Source: Hyphomicrobiaceae bacterium (GTDB lineage: Bacteria > Pseudomonadota > Alphaproteobacteria > Rhizobiales > Hyphomicrobiaceae). From it: DNA of 64,000 bases. Shown piece by piece: positions 10,531 through 20,775 of this stretch. The translations under genes and the position numbers were made by a program. How positions within the stretch are numbered: the first letter of the stretch is position 1; every line of letters begins with the position of its first letter. Location: positions 1 through 64,000 of the forward strand of contig JAEUMD010000020.1 of the NCBI GenBank assembly GCA_016793635.1, read 5' to 3'. Under the pieces are notes generated by a model, which saw nothing but the letters and a program-made list of their open reading frames with translations, was not told the origin of the DNA and made no database searches.

Positions 10531-11124
10531 GTATGCGCACCCTTCAAGTGAGACGGTCCCCGAACGACGCTGGCCTGGCCGAGGCCGTTACAGAGGGCAC
10601 GGCGGGCAGACCCTCCACTCGGGATGCGGCGCTGACATCACGCACTCTGAGCGGTCGATGGCCTTTCCAGACAACCAAGTGGTTCCGCTCGTGACGCCAA
10701 ACTCGCACCTACTGATAGGCGGACCGCGGCGGCGGTCAAGACGCGTTCGCTGGCGAGGGCTGCATCGGCCGCGTCGCAGTCGGTACAGTCGAGACCGGCG
10801 AGGGTTCTTGGCGCCGTAATCAGCACTTCCCGCTCAGCACGACATGCAGCCTCGACCAGCCTCGAAGCCCCCTAATTTCAACCCGCCGGGAGGTCAGGCG
10901 AGACCCCTGCTGCGGCTTGTTTCCGTCCCCTCTGTGGCGAGCGCCGCCGGATAGCTCGGGTTGCATCGGCCAGCCGGTGTCGAACCCGCCACTTTCGACG
11001 GTCTTAAACCCTGCGGCAAAGTGTACTAAGTAAGCAGCCGTGTTGAGCGGGTGCTGGCCATCGGCGCCACGTCTTGCCCGCGACAAGGGCCGGCAAGCCC
11101 TTCGAAAACCGACAGGAAACCCGA
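10531..11124. other. divergent regulatory region of the kinase gene and sucA
   Basis: About 590 bases with no credible coding frame. It separates the leftward kinase from rightward sucA, so it must hold the sucA operon promoter. I see no clear sigma-70 pair and no known riboswitch. AGGAAA at 11111-11118 is the sucA ribosome site. Confidence 0.5.
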
Positions 11125-14094
11125 ATGTCCAGACAAGCTCTCAACGAGCAGTTTCTGCGCACCTCTTTCCTCGACGGCGCCAATGCCGCCTACATCGAGG
11201 AGATGCAGGCCGAATACGAGCGCAATCCCGCTTCTGTCAGCGACGAGTGGAAGCGCTTTTTCGAGAGCATGAAGGACGGCCCGGGCGCCGCCGCGAGCGA
11301 AGCGTCCGGCTCGTGGGGCACGCCGCTCAACGAGATCGCTGCCAACGACGACCTCACGGCCGCGCTCACCGGCACCTACCAGGCGACCGAGCGCGCCATT
11401 CGCGAACGCATCGCGGCGCGTGCGCAAGCGGTCGGGTTCGAGATGACGCCCGCCTCAAATCAGCGTGCCACGCAGGATTCGATCCGTGCCCTGATGCTGA
11501 TCCGCGCTTATCGCGTGATGGGGCATCTCGCCGCCGACCTCGACCCGCTCGGCCTCACCGAGCGCAAGGTGCACAAGGAGCTGAAGCCCGAAACGTACGG
11601 CTTCATGGAGGGCGACCTCGATCGTCCGATCTTCATCGACAAGGTGCTCGGCCTCGAAACGGCGACCATTCGCCAGATCCTGGCGATCCTCAAGCGCACC
11701 TACGCGCATCACATCGGCGTCGAGTTCATGCACATCACGTCGCCGCTGCAGAAGTCGTGGCTGCAGGAGCGCATCGAGGGTGAGCAGAAGGATGTCCACT
11801 TCACTGTCGAAGGCAAGAAGGCGATCCTGAACAAACTGATCGAAGCGGAGCTCTTCGAGAAGTTCGCCGACGTCAAGTACACCGGCACCAAGCGCTTCGG
11901 CCTCGACGGCGGCGAGGCGATGGTGCCCGCGCTCGAGCAGATCATTAAGCGCGGCGGCCAGCTCGGCGTACGTGAGATCGTCCTCGGCATGGCACACCGC
12001 GGCCGCTTGAACGTGCTCGCCAACGTGATGGGCAAGCCCCACCGCGCCATCTTCAACGAGTTCAAGGGCGGCTCCTTCAAGCCGGAGGAGGTCGAGGGCT
12101 CGGGCGACGTGAAGTACCACCTCGGTGCCTCGTCTGACCGCTCGTTCGACGGCAACAACGTCCACCTGTCGCTGACGGCTAACCCCTCGCACCTCGAGAT
12201 CGTCGATCCCGTCGTGCTCGGCAAGGTGCGGGCCAAGCAAGATCAGCACGGCTGCAAGGCCGGCGAGCGCACACCGGTGCTACCGCTGCTCATCCATGGT
12301 GACGCCGCCTTCGCCGGCCAGGGCGTCGTGGCGGAGTGCATGGGCCTCTCCGGCCTCAAGGGCCACCGCACCGGCGGCTCCATCCACTTCATCATCAACA
12401 ACCAGATCGGCTTCACCACCAACCCGCGCCATTCGCGCTCGGCACCGTACTGCACCGACGTCGCCAAGATGGTCGAGGCGCCGATCTTCCACGTCAACGG
12501 CGACGACCCGGAGGCCGTCGTCCACGTCGCCAAGATCGCGACCGAGTTCCGGCAGAAGTTCCAGAAGCCGGTCGTCATCGACATGACGTGCTATCGCCGC
12601 TTCGGTCACAACGAGACCGACGAGCCGATGTTCACGCAGCCGCGCATGTACCGCGCCATCCGCAACCATCCGACCGCCGTCGAGATCTACTCGAAGAAGC
12701 TGATCGAAGAAGGCGTGATGACCGCTGGCGAGGTCGACGAGATGCGGGCCGCGTTCCGCGCCCATCTCGAGACCGAGTTCCAGAACTCCGACAGCTACAA
12801 GCCGAACAAGGCGGACTGGCTCGACGGCCGCTGGGCGCAGATCGGCTTCGCCGAGGACGAAGCGCGCCGTGGCAACACCGGCGTTCCGGTCGATAAGCTC
12901 AAGGATCTCGGTCGCCGTCTGACCACGATCCCCGCCGACTTCAATGCCCATAAAACCGTCGTCCGCCTGCTCGACAAGCGCCGCGAAATGGTCGAGTCGG
13001 GCACCGGGATCGACTGGGGCATGGCCGAGCATCTCGCCTTCGGCACGCTTTGCCTCGAAGGTTTCCCTGTCCGCCTCTCGGGCCAGGACTGCGAGCGCGG
13101 CACGTTCTCCCAGCGCCATTCCGTGCTGATCGACCAGGACACCGAACGCCGCTTCACACCGCTGCGCCACATCTCCCCGAGCCAGGCTCGCTACGAGGTC
13201 ATCAACTCGATGCTCTCGGAGGAAGCCGTCCTCGGCTTCGAGTACGGCTACTCCCTGGCCGAGCCGAACTCACTGGTGATGTGGGAAGGCCAGTTCGGTG
13301 ACTTCGCCAACGGCGCGCAGGTGATCTTCGACCAGTTCCTGTCGTCGGGCGAGCGCAAGTGGCTGCGCATGTCGGGCCTCGTCTGCCTGCTGCCGCACGG
13401 TTACGAGGGTCAGGGTCCGGAACACTCCTCGGCCCGTCTCGAGCGTTACCTCCAGCTTTCCGCCGAGGACAATTGGCAGGTCGCCAACTGCACGACGCCG
13501 GCCAACTACTTCCATATCCTGCGGCGCCAGTTGCACCGCAAGTTCAGGAAACCGCTCATCCTGATGACGCCGAAGTCGCTACTGCGCCACAAGCGGGTGA
13601 TCTCGACCATCGAGGAGTTCTCCGAGGGCAGCTCGTTCCACCGCGTGCTGTGGGACAGCGCCGACCGCACGATGCGCCCGTCGAGCGACGAGAAGATCGT
13701 GCTGAAGCCGGACAACGAGATCAAGCGCGTCGTCCTGTGCTCGGGCAAGGTCTACTACGACCTGCTCGACTATCGCGAGGCGAAGGGCATCGACGATACG
13801 TATCTGATGCGCGTCGAGCAGCTCTATCCCTTCCCGGCACGTGCGCTCATCCAGGAACTCGGCCGTTTCCCCAACGCCACCGACATCGTGTGGTGCCAAG
13901 AGGAGCCGAAGAACATGGGCTCCTGGACCTTCATCGAACCCAATATCGAGTGGGTGCTGGCGCACGTCGGCGGCTCCGTGAAACGGCCGCGTTACGCCGG
14001 CCGTCCGGCCTCGGCTTCGACAGCAACGGGCCTCGCCAAGAAGCACATGCAGGAGCAGAAGGCGTTCTCAGAGGACGCTTTCGGCGGCGCGTAA
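11125..14094 (+). CDS. sucA: 2-oxoglutarate dehydrogenase E1 component
   Basis: A 989-residue thiamine-diphosphate enzyme that decarboxylates 2-oxoglutarate and passes the succinyl group to the E2 lipoate. The N-terminal peripheral-binding segment is present (EQFLRTSFLDGANAAYIEEM). The TPP domain shows LGMAHRGRLNVLANV, SLTANPSHLEIVDPV and IHGDAAFAGQGVV. The second half has the transketolase-like pyrimidine domain (FEYGYSLAEPNSLVMWEGQF) and a C-terminal domain ending near VWCQEEPKNMGSW. The frame stays open to 11074, but the family begins MSRQALNEQF, and AGGAAA precedes the ATG at 11125. Length is normal (about 980-1000). It is followed by sucB and lpd, making the complete complex. Confidence 0.98.
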   Translation: MSRQALNEQFLRTSFLDGANAAYIEEMQAEYERNPASVSDEWKRFFESMKDGPGAAASEASGSWGTPLNEIAANDDLTAALTGTYQATERAIRERIAARAQAVGFEMTPASNQRATQDSIRALMLIRAYRVMGHLAADLDPLGLTERKVHKELKPETYGFMEGDLDRPIFIDKVLGLETATIRQILAILKRTYAHHIGVEFMHITSPLQKSWLQERIEGEQKDVHFTVEGKKAILNKLIEAELFEKFADVKYTGTKRFGLDGGEAMVPALEQIIKRGGQLGVREIVLGMAHRGRLNVLANVMGKPHRAIFNEFKGGSFKPEEVEGSGDVKYHLGASSDRSFDGNNVHLSLTANPSHLEIVDPVVLGKVRAKQDQHGCKAGERTPVLPLLIHGDAAFAGQGVVAECMGLSGLKGHRTGGSIHFIINNQIGFTTNPRHSRSAPYCTDVAKMVEAPIFHVNGDDPEAVVHVAKIATEFRQKFQKPVVIDMTCYRRFGHNETDEPMFTQPRMYRAIRNHPTAVEIYSKKLIEEGVMTAGEVDEMRAAFRAHLETEFQNSDSYKPNKADWLDGRWAQIGFAEDEARRGNTGVPVDKLKDLGRRLTTIPADFNAHKTVVRLLDKRREMVESGTGIDWGMAEHLAFGTLCLEGFPVRLSGQDCERGTFSQRHSVLIDQDTERRFTPLRHISPSQARYEVINSMLSEEAVLGFEYGYSLAEPNSLVMWEGQFGDFANGAQVIFDQFLSSGERKWLRMSGLVCLLPHGYEGQGPEHSSARLERYLQLSAEDNWQVANCTTPANYFHILRRQLHRKFRKPLILMTPKSLLRHKRVISTIEEFSEGSSFHRVLWDSADRTMRPSSDEKIVLKPDNEIKRVVLCSGKVYYDLLDYREAKGIDDTYLMRVEQLYPFPARALIQELGRFPNATDIVWCQEEPKNMGSWTFIEPNIEWVLAHVGGSVKRPRYAGRPASASTATGLAKKHMQEQKAFSEDAFGGA

Positions 14095-14189
14095 GCGGCG
14101 CCCTCCCAATCAAATGAGACGAAGGCGGCCGGTCTCAGCGCAAACGCGAACCGGCCGTCAAGATGGACATCAGACAGGACGGATGACAG

Positions 14190-15488
14190 ATGGCGATTGA
14201 AATTCGGGTCCCGACACTTGGCGAGTCCGTCTCGGAGGCGACCGTCGGCAAGTGGCTGAAGAAGGCCGGTGACGCGGTCAAGGCCGACGAGCCGCTGGTC
14301 GAACTCGAGACGGACAAGGTGTCCGTTGAGGTGCCTGCGCCCGCGGCCGGCGTGCTCGCCGAGATCAGCGTCGAGGCCGGCGCAACCGTCGCTGTCGGCG
14401 CCATCCTCGGCCAGCTTCGCGAAGGCGGCGCTGCTGCCGCGGCAGCTCCCGCCGCCGCCCCGGCCAAGCCCGCTCCGGCGCCGGCCCCCGCGGCCGCGCC
14501 CGTCAAGATGGAAAGCGCCGGTGCCGCGCCGAAGGCCGCCGTTGGTGGCGACATGCCGCCTTCGCCCGCCGCGCGCAAGGCGCTCGACGAGGCAGGTCTC
14601 TCGGCGAGCGACGTGCAGGGTTCGGGCAAGCGCGGCCAGGTGCTCAAGGAGGATGTCGCGGCAAGCCTGGAGCGCGGCGCATCGCCGGTCGCGCGGGCCG
14701 AGGCGCCGGCACCCAGCGCCGCCTACGCTCCTCAGACCACCGCCCTTGCGCCGCAGCAGGCCCGCGTGCCCTCGACCACGGCCGATGCCACGCGCGAGGA
14801 GCGCGTGAAGATGACGAGGCTGCGCCAGACCATCGCGCGCCGCCTCAAGGACGCGCAAAACACCGCCGCCATGCTGACGACGTTCAACGACGTCGACATG
14901 GGCAACCTGATGGCGCTACGCTCGCAGTACAAGGACCTGTTCGAGAAGCGCCACGGCGCCAAGCTCGGCTTCATGGGCTTCTTCGTGAAGGCGTGCATCC
15001 AGGCGCTGAAGGAGATCCCGGCGGTCAACGCCGAGATCGACGGCAACGACCTCATTTACAAGAACTACTACCACGTCGGCGTCGCTGTCGGCACCGAGAA
15101 GGGTCTCGTCGTGCCGGTGGTGCGCGAGGCTGACCGTCTCTCCATCGCCGAAATAGAGGGCAAGATCGCCGACTTCGGCAAGCGCGCGCGTGACGGCAAG
15201 CTCGGCATCGAGGAGATGCAGGGCGGCACCTTCACCATCTCGAACGGCGGCGTTTATGGTTCGCTGCTCTCGACGCCGATCCTCAACGCGCCGCAGTCGG
15301 GCATTCTCGGCATGCACCGCATCGAGGAGCGTCCGGTCGTGCGCAAGGGTCAGGTCGTCGTGCGCCCGATGATGTATCTCGCGCTGTCCTATGACCACCG
15401 CATCGTCGACGGCAAGGAGGCGGTGACGTTCCTCGTGCGCGTGAAGGAGAACCTCGAGGACCCGCAGCGCTTCATTCTCGAGCTCTGA
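14190..15488 (+). CDS. sucB: 2-oxoglutarate dehydrogenase E2, dihydrolipoyl succinyltransferase
   Basis: A 432-residue E2 core protein. Residues 1-77 are a lipoyl domain with the lipoylated lysine at Lys43 (ETDKVSVE). An Ala/Pro-rich linker (about 88-115) leads to the peripheral subunit-binding domain ([12 protein letters not shown], about 127-162), a second linker, and the catalytic acyltransferase domain from about residue 205. The active site is [11 protein letters not shown] with His403. There is one lipoyl domain, as expected for the succinyltransferase. It starts 95 bases after sucA and shares its transcript. Confidence 0.98.
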   Translation: MAIEIRVPTLGESVSEATVGKWLKKAGDAVKADEPLVELETDKVSVEVPAPAAGVLAEISVEAGATVAVGAILGQLREGGAAAAAAPAAAPAKPAPAPAPAAAPVKMESAGAAPKAAVGGDMPPSPAARKALDEAGLSASDVQGSGKRGQVLKEDVAASLERGASPVARAEAPAPSAAYAPQTTALAPQQARVPSTTADATREERVKMTRLRQTIARRLKDAQNTAAMLTTFNDVDMGNLMALRSQYKDLFEKRHGAKLGFMGFFVKACIQALKEIPAVNAEIDGNDLIYKNYYHVGVAVGTEKGLVVPVVREADRLSIAEIEGKIADFGKRARDGKLGIEEMQGGTFTISNGGVYGSLLSTPILNAPQSGILGMHRIEERPVVRKGQVVVRPMMYLALSYDHRIVDGKEAVTFLVRVKENLEDPQRFILEL

Positions 15489-15629
15489 GCCACATAGCGG
15501 GGCGCACAGCGTTCCGAACCGCACATGATCCCGGCGGATACCGCCGGGATCACTTCCCCCCACCCGATCTCTGAAACACCGCCGCCTACGCTTCACCTCG
15601 CGGACGGCAACTCGCGAAAGCTCGACGCT

Positions 15630-17030
15630 ATGACCAGCTACGATCTCATCGTCATCGGTACCGGCCCCGGCGGCTACGTTTGCGCCATCCGTGCGGCTCA
15701 GCTCGGATTGAAGGTGGCCGTCGTCGAGAAGCGCAAGACGCACGGCGGCACCTGCCTCAACGTCGGCTGCATTCCGTCAAAGGCGCTGCTGCACGCTTCC
15801 GAGCTTTACGAGGAGGCCAAGCACGGCTTCGCCCACATGGGCATCGAGGTGGCGCCCAAGCTCGACCTGACGCGCATGCTGGCGTTCAAGGACGAGGGCA
15901 TAAAAGGCAATACCGAGGGTGTCGCGTTCCTTTTGAAGAAGAACAAGATCGACGCTTACCACGGCACCGGCCACATCGTCGGCGCGGGCAAGGTGGAGGT
16001 GACGAAGGCCGCGGGCGGCACCGAGATGCTCGAGACGAAGAACATCGTCATCGCCACCGGTTCCGACGTCGCCAAGCTTCCCGGCATCACCATCGACGAG
16101 AAGCAGGTCGTCTCGTCTACCGGCGCACTCGAGCTGAAGAAGGTTCCCTCGACGCTGATGGTCATTGGCGCGGGCGTCATCGGCCTCGAACTGGGCTCGG
16201 TCTGGCGCCGCCTCGGTGCCGAAGTCACCGTCGTCGAATATCTCGACCGCATTCTCCCGGGGACTGACCTCGACGTCGCCAAGAACTTCCAGCGCATTCT
16301 CACCAAGCAGGGCTTCAACTTCGTGCTCGGCTCGAAAGTGACGGCGATCGACAAAAGCGATCACGGCTGCTCGGTCACGGTGGAGCCTGCCGCGGGCGGT
16401 GAGGCGAAGAAGATCGCGGCCGACGTGGTGCTCGTGGCCATCGGCCGCGTACCCTACACGCAGGACCTCGGCCTTGCCGAAGCCGGTGTGCAGCTCGACG
16501 CCAGGAAGCGCGTCGTCGTCGATCATCACTACCAGACCAACGTCAAAGGCATCTACGCCATCGGTGACGTGATCGCCGGCCCGATGCTCGCGCACAAAGC
16601 GGAGGACGAGGGCGTCGCCGTCGCCGAGATGCTCGCCGGACAGTCCGGCCACGTGAACTACGACGTGATCCCGGGCGTCATCTACACGTATCCCGAGGTC
16701 GCGACGGTCGGTAAGACCGAGGAGGAGCTGAAGGACGCCGGCATCGCCTACACGGTCGGCAAGTTCCCCTTCACCGCCAACGGCCGCGCCAAGGTCAACA
16801 AGACCACGGACGGATTCGTGAAGGTGCTCGCCGATGCCAAGACCGACCGTATTCTCGGCGTGCACATGATCGGCCCGCACGTCGGCGAGCTGATCGCGGA
16901 AGCCGCCGTCATCATGGAATTCGGCGGCTCGGCGGAGGATCTGGCGCGCACCTGCCACGCACACCCGACGCTGAGCGAGGCGGTGAAGGAAGCCGCCCTC
17001 TCGGTCGACAAGCGCGCACTGCACATGTGA
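15630..17030 (+). CDS. lpd: dihydrolipoyl dehydrogenase (E3)
   Basis: A 466-residue flavoprotein that reoxidises the dihydrolipoyl arm of E2 with NAD+. The FAD loop is [18 protein letters not shown]. The redox-active pair is Cys42/Cys47 (CLNVGC). The NAD-binding motif is [13 protein letters not shown], and the C-terminal dimer interface has CHAHPTLSE with the catalytic His-Glu arrangement. The frame is open upstream to 15525, but the fold begins at [10 protein letters not shown], so ATG 15630 is used. It is the last TCA gene of the block; a duplicated palindromic element follows the stop directly. Confidence 0.97.
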   Translation: MTSYDLIVIGTGPGGYVCAIRAAQLGLKVAVVEKRKTHGGTCLNVGCIPSKALLHASELYEEAKHGFAHMGIEVAPKLDLTRMLAFKDEGIKGNTEGVAFLLKKNKIDAYHGTGHIVGAGKVEVTKAAGGTEMLETKNIVIATGSDVAKLPGITIDEKQVVSSTGALELKKVPSTLMVIGAGVIGLELGSVWRRLGAEVTVVEYLDRILPGTDLDVAKNFQRILTKQGFNFVLGSKVTAIDKSDHGCSVTVEPAAGGEAKKIAADVVLVAIGRVPYTQDLGLAEAGVQLDARKRVVVDHHYQTNVKGIYAIGDVIAGPMLAHKAEDEGVAVAEMLAGQSGHVNYDVIPGVIYTYPEVATVGKTEEELKDAGIAYTVGKFPFTANGRAKVNKTTDGFVKVLADAKTDRILGVHMIGPHVGELIAEAAVIMEFGGSAEDLARTCHAHPTLSEAVKEAALSVDKRALHM

Positions 17031-17217
17031 GCGAGTGCCGGCGCACTGGCGCCGGCGCGTGGTCACGCGCTGAGCCCGCATCGCGGGCTGAAGCATGAGC
17101 ACCGCGGGCGCGTCTCTCAAATTCACTGTCGTGAGCGAATGCCGGCGCACTGGCGCCGGCGCGCGGTCACGCGCCGAGCCCGCATTCGCGGGCTGAAGCA
17201 TGAGCACCGCGGGCGCG
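17028..17217. repeat. duplicated 85/86-base palindromic element after lpd
   Basis: Copy 1 spans 17028-17112 (85 bases) and copy 2 spans 17132-17217 (86 bases), with only a few differences, including one inserted T. A 19-base unrelated spacer lies between. Each copy contains a GCGCCGGCGC-type palindrome and a hairpin AGCCCGC...GCGGGCT. Copy 1 begins on the lpd stop codon. It resembles a REP/BIME-like or terminator-like mRNA element and is not a CRISPR. The same unit may occur elsewhere in the genome, which cannot be tested here. Confidence 0.85.
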
Positions 17218-17238
17218 CACAAGCATGCCCGAGGAAGC

Positions 17239-18252
17239 TCACTCGAGCGGCGTCAGCGTATAACCGGCTTGCCGCAGCAGATTGACCAGCCCGTTCTCGC
17301 CCGGCAGATGGAGCGCACCGACGGCGATTAGCACGTTGCCCTTCTCCAGCATCGGCCCCGCCCGCTCCGACATCAGGTGATTGCGATCGATCACCACGCG
17401 CTTCTCGAACCCGCCGAGCTGCGTGCGCGGAACGCCGGCTCTTTCCGCAAGCTCGAGTTGCAGTGGCCATGCTGCGCCGATCTCTCGCCGGACATAGAGC
17501 TGCAGCAGCGTTTCCAGCTGGTCCTCGATGCGATCGGAATAGACGGCGCCGACGCGCAGCATATCGAGCTGCTGATCCTCCGGCACGGATGCCATAGCGG
17601 CGAGCTGGCCTTCGATCGTTTCCAAACCAACCACCGGCTTGCGCTTCTTGCGCGCAGCGGCGGCGATCTTCGCGTCGAGAACGAGTTTGCCCCGCATGGC
17701 ACTGCGGCGTTCGCAGTCGGAGACGGACATGATCATCGTCGCGACCCATGGCTGGAACACCTTCGCCGCCACCTCCGGCACGCCGGCACGCGCCAGCACC
17801 TTCTGCACCTTGTCGAAATGCTCAGCCGACAGCATCCGGTCGAGACGCCGGCCGTCACCGAGCACGGTCAGGTTGCCGGCCCTCGCCATCGCCTCCTGCG
17901 TCGCCTCCGGCGAGACGTCAGCGATCTCGAGGGCGACGGTGTCGGCCGCATCGATGATCGCGGCGAGCCGGGGCGAGAACGTCGTCACACGATCGTCGGT
18001 CAGGTGGATCGTACCGAGGAGATACGACGGACGCACACCATCGCGCTCGATCCGCCAGAGCAGCGCCGATGCATTGATCGTCGCCTTTGCTGCGTCGGCC
18101 ACACGCGCATAGGATTCCGGCTCGCTGGTCCGCAACTCCTCCAGGATGTTGTGGCCCGTGCAGCGGAGCCCCGCTGCCGCCGCCCCGTGAAGCAGGATCG
18201 TCGCCAGAAATGCCGCCGCAAGGCACAGGCTGGGCTTCACGTTAAGGCGCAT
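17239..18252 (-). CDS. TraB/GumN family protein, exported
   Basis: A 337-residue protein starting with a signal-like N-terminus (basic MRLNVKPS, then a hydrophobic stretch and AAAAG). The family's hallmark near the N-terminus is present as YLLGTIHLTDDRV (GxxH motif), and near the C-terminus NVLIAVGALHLPGENGLVNLL. TraB/PrgY/GumN proteins are thought to be metal-dependent peptidase-like (Tiki superfamily), but bacterial roles are poorly known; this one is probably periplasmic. The frame starts at 18297, but the ATG at 18252 is chosen because GAGGACGG precedes it and it gives a clean signal peptide. It is transcribed toward the lpd repeats and lies 69 bases from xerC, possibly co-transcribed with it. 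Confidence 0.88.
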   Translation of the reverse strand: MRLNVKPSLCLAAAFLATILLHGAAAAGLRCTGHNILEELRTSEPESYARVADAAKATINASALLWRIERDGVRPSYLLGTIHLTDDRVTTFSPRLAAIIDAADTVALEIADVSPEATQEAMARAGNLTVLGDGRRLDRMLSAEHFDKVQKVLARAGVPEVAAKVFQPWVATMIMSVSDCERRSAMRGKLVLDAKIAAAARKKRKPVVGLETIEGQLAAMASVPEDQQLDMLRVGAVYSDRIEDQLETLLQLYVRREIGAAWPLQLELAERAGVPRTQLGGFEKRVVIDRNHLMSERAGPMLEKGNVLIAVGALHLPGENGLVNLLRQAGYTLTPLE

Positions 18253-18321
18253 GGGTTTCCGTCCTCGCGGTCGACCTGCGGCCGACACTTGCTGCAAACC
18301 CGGCTACTGAGGCGCCTGCCT

Positions 18322-19278
18322 TCACCGACGCGGGTGTGCGGCATCATACACCGCCAACAGCCGCTCGCGATCAACCTCGGTGTAGACCTGCGTCGTCGCC
18401 AGCGAGGCGTGCCCGAGCAGCTCCTGGATCTGGCGCAGATCGGCCCCTGCGGACAGCAGGTGCGTGGCGAACGAATGGCGCAGGGCGTGCGGTGTCGCCG
18501 TGTCCGGCAGGCTCAACTCCTCGCGGGCGCGCTGCATGGCGAGCTGAATGAGACGCGGTGACAAAGGCCCTCCCTTGGCGCCGAGGAACAAGGGCCCGGA
18601 TGGCTCGAGCGGATACGGGCACATCGCGATGTAGCGCGCAACGGCGCGCTGCGTCACCGATAGCACGGGCACCATGCGCTCTTTGCCGCCTTTGCCGCGG
18701 ATGATGATGGTGTCTCGCCCGTTCACCGGCGCTTCCGACCGCAAGAGGCCGAGCGCTTCGGAAATTCGCAACCCCGATCCATAAAGCAGGAGCAGCACCG
18801 CGCAATCGCGCGCGGCGACCCAGTCGAGCTCGCTCGCCAAAGCGTCGCCCTGCACGACTTCCGCGGCGCTTTCTACGGTGAGCGGCTTCGGTACCGAATG
18901 GGGTAGCTTCGGCAACGCGACCCGCGTCACCGCACGGTTCTTGATCGCGCGCTCGCGCTCCAGCCAACGGAAGAATGTGCGCAACGCCGACAGCGTTCGC
19001 GCCAGTGACCGGCTGACCGCCCCTTGCCGGCGGCGCGCTGCCAGAAACGCGCGGATCGTCTTCACATCCAGTGCCGCGAGGTCACCGAGACACGGCGCGT
19101 AGCCGCGCTGCTGCGCGAGGAACGTCACCAATTGGCGCAGGTCCCGCTCATAGGCGACGAGCGTCTCACGGGTGTAGCCGCGCTCCACCTCGAGGTGCGC
19201 GAGCCACTGCCGCGCAGCCGCCTCGAGATCGCCGCCGAGGTCGAGCCCAACCGCCTTCCGTCCTGGTGTCTCACCCAT
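18322..19278 (-). CDS. xerC: tyrosine recombinase XerC
   Basis: A 318-residue tyrosine recombinase with an N-terminal SAM-like core-binding domain (about 15-110) and a catalytic domain. The catalytic residues are visible: Arg in YGSGLRISEAL, Lys in GKGGKER, His and Arg in HALRHSFATHLL, His in LLGHAS, and the nucleophile Tyr in QVYTEVD. Length and motifs fit XerC, which with XerD resolves chromosome dimers at dif; it has no phage-integrase features. The start at 19278 is preferred over 19326 because GGAGAAGG lies just before it. It sits in the core block near CapA and is not adjacent to any visible att site. Confidence 0.93.
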   Translation of the reverse strand: MGETPGRKAVGLDLGGDLEAAARQWLAHLEVERGYTRETLVAYERDLRQLVTFLAQQRGYAPCLGDLAALDVKTIRAFLAARRRQGAVSRSLARTLSALRTFFRWLERERAIKNRAVTRVALPKLPHSVPKPLTVESAAEVVQGDALASELDWVAARDCAVLLLLYGSGLRISEALGLLRSEAPVNGRDTIIIRGKGGKERMVPVLSVTQRAVARYIAMCPYPLEPSGPLFLGAKGGPLSPRLIQLAMQRAREELSLPDTATPHALRHSFATHLLSAGADLRQIQELLGHASLATTQVYTEVDRERLLAVYDAAHPRR

Positions 19279-19521
19279 CGCCTTCTCCGCCCCCGCTCGG
19301 CCGCACCGGGAATGACCGCCGAACATGGTTGACGAACCGTTAATGCGCCGGCCCCGAAGTCCTCCGAGGCTTCGGCAACATGTTAAGGCGATTCGGCAGT
19401 GCCGACCGGCAAGACATTGAGATTCGTATCGAACTCTTTATGCGCTTCGGCCAATATTCGGCCAGCGCGCGGCGAGGGAACCGCGCGTTTGACCTGTCGT
19501 GTTCCGGTTTGGAGTGCGTTG

Positions 19522-20775
19522 ATGCCGTTCGGTGATACGAGCTCTGCGGGCCTGCCGCCCGCGAGGCGCCATTTCACTTGCCGGGTGCTCCGCATCGCGC
19601 TCGCCTCGGTCGCCTCCGCCGCATCTGTCACCGTCGGCGCTGGCGAAGCGGCCGACCGCATGACGTTTCGCACGGGTTGCGACGCCGGCGACCGCATCAC
19701 CGTCGCCGCGGTCGGCGATCTCCTGTTTCACAACGCCTTGCAGCGCCAGGCCCTGGTGAAGGGCAGCAGCTACCGCCAATTCTGGAACGGCCTCGAGCCG
19801 CTGCTCGCCGTCGCCGACCTCACATACGGCAACCTCGAAGGACCGGTAGCCGAGGGCATATCGAGCCTCGGCCGCTCCGTCCGCGATCCCGGCCGCCGCT
19901 GGGATGGCGACGTGTATGGCGCCGCACGTGGCGCGCTCAACTTCAATTACCACCGCTCGCTCGTAGGCGATCTCGTCACCTCGGGTTTCGATGTCGTCTC
20001 GACCGCCAACAACCATGCCGCCGACCGCGGGGCGCTCGGCCTCGACCGCACCGTCGAAGCGCTGCAATCGGGCGGCCTTGCGTTCACGGGAACGCGGGCG
20101 CGCGATGCCTATTCCGATGCCCGCTGGACCGTGAAGACCCGCGCCAAGGGCATGACGGTCGCCTGGATCGCCTGCACCTATTCGACCAACGGAATGCCTG
20201 ACCGCCACAAGCAGGCACTCAACTGCTACACGCAGCGCGAGAAGGTCCTGGAGGAGATCCGCTGGAATGCGGCGGACCCCGATGTCGACGCGGTCATCCT
20301 CACCCCGCACTGGGGCATCGAGAAAGCGCCGACGCCGCTGAAGACCGATCGCGACTATGCGCGCGCGGCGATCGAGGCCGGCGCGACGGCTGTTGTCGGC
20401 ACGCATCCGCACGTTCTGCAGGGCTGGGAAAAGGTGCGGGCGCCTGACGGCCGTGATGGACTCGTCATCTACTCGACCGGCAATTTCATCTCCAATCAGG
20501 TATCCGACGACCAGCGCACGGGCATCGTCGCGCTTATCGAGCTGACGCGGCCAGCGGCCGGTGGCAAGGCCGAGGTCTCGGCCGCAGGCTTCGTTCCGAC
20601 CTGGGTCGAGCGCGGCAAGGCGAGCGTGGGTGAAATGCGGATCGACAGATCTCGTGGCGCCCGCGCTTATCCAGCGCCGCTGAAACGTCTCCCGACAGGC
20701 AACCACGTTACCGCGACAGGTTTCCGCGAATTGCCGCGGGATTGCCCGGTGACGGCATCCGCCGAGCGCGGCTGA
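19522..20775 (+). CDS. CapA family protein (PGA_cap metallophosphatase-like), exported
   Basis: A 417-residue protein of the CapA/poly-gamma-glutamate-synthesis family, a branch of calcineurin-like metallophosphoesterases. Motifs seen are AAVGDLLFHNAL (metal-binding Asp), YGNLEGPV (Glu), STANNHAADRG (Asn-His), LTPHWGIE and GTHPHVLQGWE (His ligands), and YSTGNFISNQ. A probable signal peptide covers the N-terminus (RIALASVASAASVTVGAGEA). No capB/capC/pgs genes are nearby, so it need not make polyglutamate; many lone CapA proteins have unknown jobs in envelope metabolism. The ATG at 19522 is chosen because GGAG precedes it; an upstream in-frame start at 19399 would add 41 residues without family likeness. 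Confidence 0.88.
   Translation: MPFGDTSSAGLPPARRHFTCRVLRIALASVASAASVTVGAGEAADRMTFRTGCDAGDRITVAAVGDLLFHNALQRQALVKGSSYRQFWNGLEPLLAVADLTYGNLEGPVAEGISSLGRSVRDPGRRWDGDVYGAARGALNFNYHRSLVGDLVTSGFDVVSTANNHAADRGALGLDRTVEALQSGGLAFTGTRARDAYSDARWTVKTRAKGMTVAWIACTYSTNGMPDRHKQALNCYTQREKVLEEIRWNAADPDVDAVILTPHWGIEKAPTPLKTDRDYARAAIEAGATAVVGTHPHVLQGWEKVRAPDGRDGLVIYSTGNFISNQVSDDQRTGIVALIELTRPAAGGKAEVSAAGFVPTWVERGKASVGEMRIDRSRGARAYPAPLKRLPTGNHVTATGFRELPRDCPVTASAERG

Noticed and set aside
17028-17217. CRISPR array
   Set aside because: Only two repeat units of 85/86 bases with one 19-base spacer and no cas genes; the unit is internally palindromic, unlike a CRISPR repeat.
15777-17222. Long leftward frame opposite lpd running into the repeat element
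   Set aside because: The lpd frame has the full disulfide oxidoreductase motifs; the antisense product is low-complexity Arg/Asp/His and reads through the repeats.
18322-19278. Phage or island integrase next to the accessory patch
   Set aside because: Length and motifs match XerC, and it is separated from the AAA/protease pair by the CapA gene and about 650 gene-free bases; no att repeat was seen.
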